This document shows positions 6,962-8,478 of a stretch of 8,478 bases of DNA, in pieces. Every line of letters starts with the position of its first letter. Position 1 is the stretch's first letter. The stretch comes from Rhodospirillaceae bacterium CCH5-H10 (GTDB lineage: Bacteria > Pseudomonadota > Alphaproteobacteria > Reyranellales > Reyranellaceae): positions 1-8,478 of the forward strand of contig LSKJ01000412.1 in the NCBI GenBank assembly GCA_001557035.1, read 5' to 3'. The notes beneath the pieces were generated by a model. That model was not told the DNA's origin, searched no databases, and saw only the letters and a program-made list of their open reading frames with translations. Position numbers and translations under genes: made by a program.

Positions 6962-7444
6962 ATGGCCAAGACGCCCGCCATCTCGATCGGCATCAAGGAA
7001 GCAGACCGCAAGAAGATCGCCGACGGTTTGAGCCACTTGCTGGCCGACACCTACACGCTCTATCTCACGACGCACAATTTCCACTGGAACGTCACGGGGC
7101 CGATGTTCACGTCGCTCCACACGATGTTCATGACCCAGTACACCGAGCTCTGGAACGCGGTCGATCCGATCGCCGAGCGCATCCGATCGCTGGGCTATCC
7201 GGCGCCCGGCTCGTACGGACAGTTCGGCAAGCTGAGCTCGCTCGCCGACGCGCCGGCAAAGCCGCCCAAGGCGCTCGACATGGTGAGCATCCTCGTCACC
7301 GGCCACGAGGCGGTGGCGCGCACCGCGCGCGGGATCTTCCCGGTGGCGGACAAGGCGGGCGACGAGCCGACGGCCGACCTGCTGACCCAGCGCCTGACCG
7401 TCCACGAACAGTCCGCCTGGATGCTGCGATCGCTGCTGGAATAG
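6962..7444 (+). CDS. dps: Dps family DNA-binding ferritin-like protein
   Basis: Mini-ferritin that forms a 12-subunit cage, oxidises Fe(II) using hydrogen peroxide and stores the iron, protecting DNA during starvation or oxidative stress. It is 160 aa, typical length. The inter-subunit ferroxidase residues are all present: H41 (in HNFHWNVTG), H53 (SLHTMF), D68 and E72 (VDPIAERI), with the same 12-15-4 spacing as E. coli Dps. The N-terminal tail is short but has lysines at positions 3, 12, 17 and 18, so direct DNA binding is possible but not certain. ATG 6962 has AGGAG at 6951-6955, a 6-nt spacer. It sits 67 nt after the cyclase and converges with the phosphatase gene, so it could be transcribed alone or from the upstream operon. 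Confidence 0.94.
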   Translation: MAKTPAISIGIKEADRKKIADGLSHLLADTYTLYLTTHNFHWNVTGPMFTSLHTMFMTQYTELWNAVDPIAERIRSLGYPAPGSYGQFGKLSSLADAPAKPPKALDMVSILVTGHEAVARTARGIFPVADKAGDEPTADLLTQRLTVHEQSAWMLRSLLE

Positions 7445-7451
7445 TCGGTTC

Positions 7452-7480
7452 GGGCCGGGTCTACGGCGTGGGTCCGGCCC
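7452..7480. terminator. Candidate bidirectional terminator hairpin
   Basis: GGGCCGG (7452-7458) is perfectly inverted as CCGGCCC (7474-7480), and wobble pairs extend the stem inward. It lies 8 nt after the dps stop and overlaps the last 20 bases of the convergent phosphatase gene. Its place between two converging genes suits a shared terminator, but no T-run follows on either strand, so it would be weak or Rho-assisted. Confidence 0.4.
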
Positions 7481-8315
7481 ACCCTTCCAGCACGTCCCAC
7501 TTGGCCTTGCGCTGCTCGTCGCGCGACTTCTTGAAGTCGTGACCGAACGGGGCGGTGTCGAACGAGCCGTAGGTCGGGTTGGGGAGCATCAGCCACTGCT
7601 TGCCCCAGTAGGGCATGCCCGCCTCGAAGGCCTTCACACGATCGGCCTCGCTGGTTCGATAGCGATCGTCGAAGTCGCCGAAATTGTCGCCGATGTTCAG
7701 CAGGACGCGGTAGTCCTTCGTGATGGCCGCGCGGCGCGTGCCCTTGGCGCCGGTCCAGTCGGGCTTCTCGCCCTGCATCAGGAAGGTGTCCACGTTCCCG
7801 CCCATGGGAAAGCCGAGCTTCTGCATGTTCTCGCGCGTGTCCTTCTCGGTCTCGGCGCCCCTGTTGGTGACGTAGAAAATCTTCACGCCCTTCGAGTCGG
7901 CGTACTTCGTGAACTCGACGGCGCCGGGAATCGCGGTCGAGACCTGGGCGGCGCAGAACTGGTTCCACGTCTTCGTACTGAAGCTCTGGTTCGCCCGCAT
8001 CATCCAGACCTGATACCTGGAATTGTCGAGCAGCGTCTCGTCGACGTCGATGACCACCGCGGGCGGCAGGTTCGCGAAGTCGCCCGTCTGCTCCGCCGGC
8101 GCCGCCGTCCAGCCCTTGTCGGCCAGCGCCTCGTCGAGCCGGATGCGCGCCAACGCGAACACCGTGAGCGCGTTGGCCTTGTATTCGACAGCACGCTGCG
8201 TCCACAGCGTCGCCAGCAGCATGTCACTGGCGGGTGGCACCTCCTGGGCACGCACGGCACCACCCGACAGGGACGCAAGCAGAAGACCGAGGATCAGAGC
8301 CTTGCGCATTCTCAT
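7461..8315 (-). CDS. HAD-superfamily acid phosphatase / 5'-nucleotidase, e(P4)-like
   Basis: Predicted periplasmic phosphomonoesterase that removes phosphate from nucleotides or other small esters, 284 aa. The N-terminus (MRMRK, hydrophobic stretch, AVRA before QE at about 23) is a Sec signal peptide. HAD motifs are in order: nucleophile D90 and acid D92 in DVDETLLDN, motif II T150 in YVTNR, motif III lysine probably K191 (KGTRR), and motif IV D210 and D214 in GDNFGDFDD. This matches HAD subfamily IIIB, the Acid_phosphat_B/e(P4) group. Unlike H. influenzae e(P4) there is no lipobox cysteine (the only Cys is C121), so it should be soluble. ATG 8315 has GGAAGG 7 nt upstream (8328-8323) and overlaps the preceding gene's stop by 4 nt; the ATG at 8309 is less well placed. 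Confidence 0.92.
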   Translation of the reverse strand: MRMRKALILGLLLASLSGGAVRAQEVPPASDMLLATLWTQRAVEYKANALTVFALARIRLDEALADKGWTAAPAEQTGDFANLPPAVVIDVDETLLDNSRYQVWMMRANQSFSTKTWNQFCAAQVSTAIPGAVEFTKYADSKGVKIFYVTNRGAETEKDTRENMQKLGFPMGGNVDTFLMQGEKPDWTGAKGTRRAAITKDYRVLLNIGDNFGDFDDRYRTSEADRVKAFEAGMPYWGKQWLMLPNPTYGSFDTAPFGHDFKKSRDEQRKAKWDVLEGWAGPTP

Positions 8316-8478
8316 GGCAACACCTTCCCGAGCAAACGCCGTTTCGTGGTCTCATCGGCGAACGCTGCCTCGATCGTCGTGCGGGCGATGGACCGGAGGA
8401 CCCGCTCGTCGAGCCCGGACAGGTCGTATTCGGTGCCGAGCGTGGTGTGGAAGAATGGCGGGTCGTCGGAGTTCAGCG
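8312..8478 (-). CDS. add: Adenosine deaminase-family protein, C-terminal fragment (cut by window edge)
   Basis: Only the last 54 codons are inside the window (8476 down to the TGA at 8314-8312). They begin with LNSDDPPFFHTTLGTEYD. The S/T-DDP motif is the signature near the C-terminus of adenosine/adenine deaminases: the first Asp is the zinc ligand and the second contacts the purine. The remainder (ARTTIEAAFADETTKRRLL) resembles the family's final helices, where arginine and alanine-rich segments follow the motif. The enzyme would turn adenosine into inosine, or adenine into hypoxanthine; the fragment cannot separate these. It is a normal gene end, not a broken one. The stop overlaps the phosphatase start as ATGA, so the two genes form one operon. 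Confidence 0.75.
   Translation of the reverse strand, partial: LNSDDPPFFHTTLGTEYDLSGLDERVLRSIARTTIEAAFADETTKRRLLGKVLP

Noticed and set aside
4609..7050. Open frame of 813 codons on the - strand running across both the second ATPase and the cyclase
   Set aside because: It is antisense to well-supported genes with complete catalytic motifs. Its translation is rich in Asp/Arg/Ala/His with no recognisable fold, which is typical of the reverse complement of GC-rich coding DNA.

Overview
The window is GC-rich and densely coded. Gene content and protein style point to an alphaproteobacterium, probably Rhizobiales or Rhodospirillales. The basis is a family-5 peptide-type ABC operon, a soluble class III cyclase of a type familiar from rhizobia, and a dispersed palindromic repeat built on GTCATCCCGAACGAAGTGAG. 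The genus cannot be fixed from the sequence alone.

Layout. Bases 1-257 are non-coding as far as I can tell. They hold a long imperfect palindrome (55-153), a candidate sigma-54 promoter (GG-N10-GC, 182-198) and a strong Shine-Dalgarno. Bases 258-5661 encode a complete five-gene dipeptide/oligopeptide-type ABC importer, all on +: periplasmic binding protein, two permeases and two ATPases. The four membrane and ATPase genes are packed with 4-8 nt overlaps or a 10 nt gap. A 14-bp hairpin separates the binding-protein gene from the rest, as expected where the binding protein is made in excess. A class III (IIIb-like) nucleotidyl cyclase with an N-terminal sensor-like domain follows after only 15 nt (5677-6894) and is probably co-transcribed. 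A Dps ferritin-like protein (6962-7444) comes next, with its own ribosome-binding site and a hairpin leader.

From 7461 to the window end the genes run on the - strand, convergent with dps. They are a HAD-superfamily acid phosphatase/5'-nucleotidase of the e(P4) type and, overlapping its start by 4 nt, the last 54 codons of an adenosine deaminase-family gene cut by the window edge.

How the genes fit together. The importer is a complete uptake machine of unknown substrate, most likely peptides or a related small solute. The cyclase could tie cyclic-nucleotide signalling to the conditions in which the importer is expressed. The - strand pair looks like a nucleotide/nucleoside salvage unit: periplasmic dephosphorylation of nucleotides, then deamination of adenosine in the cytoplasm. 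No phage, transposase, CRISPR, tRNA or rRNA is visible. I see no clear new defence or mobile system. The points most worth checking are the transporter-cyclase linkage, the sigma-54-like promoter, the leader hairpins and the truncated deaminase gene.
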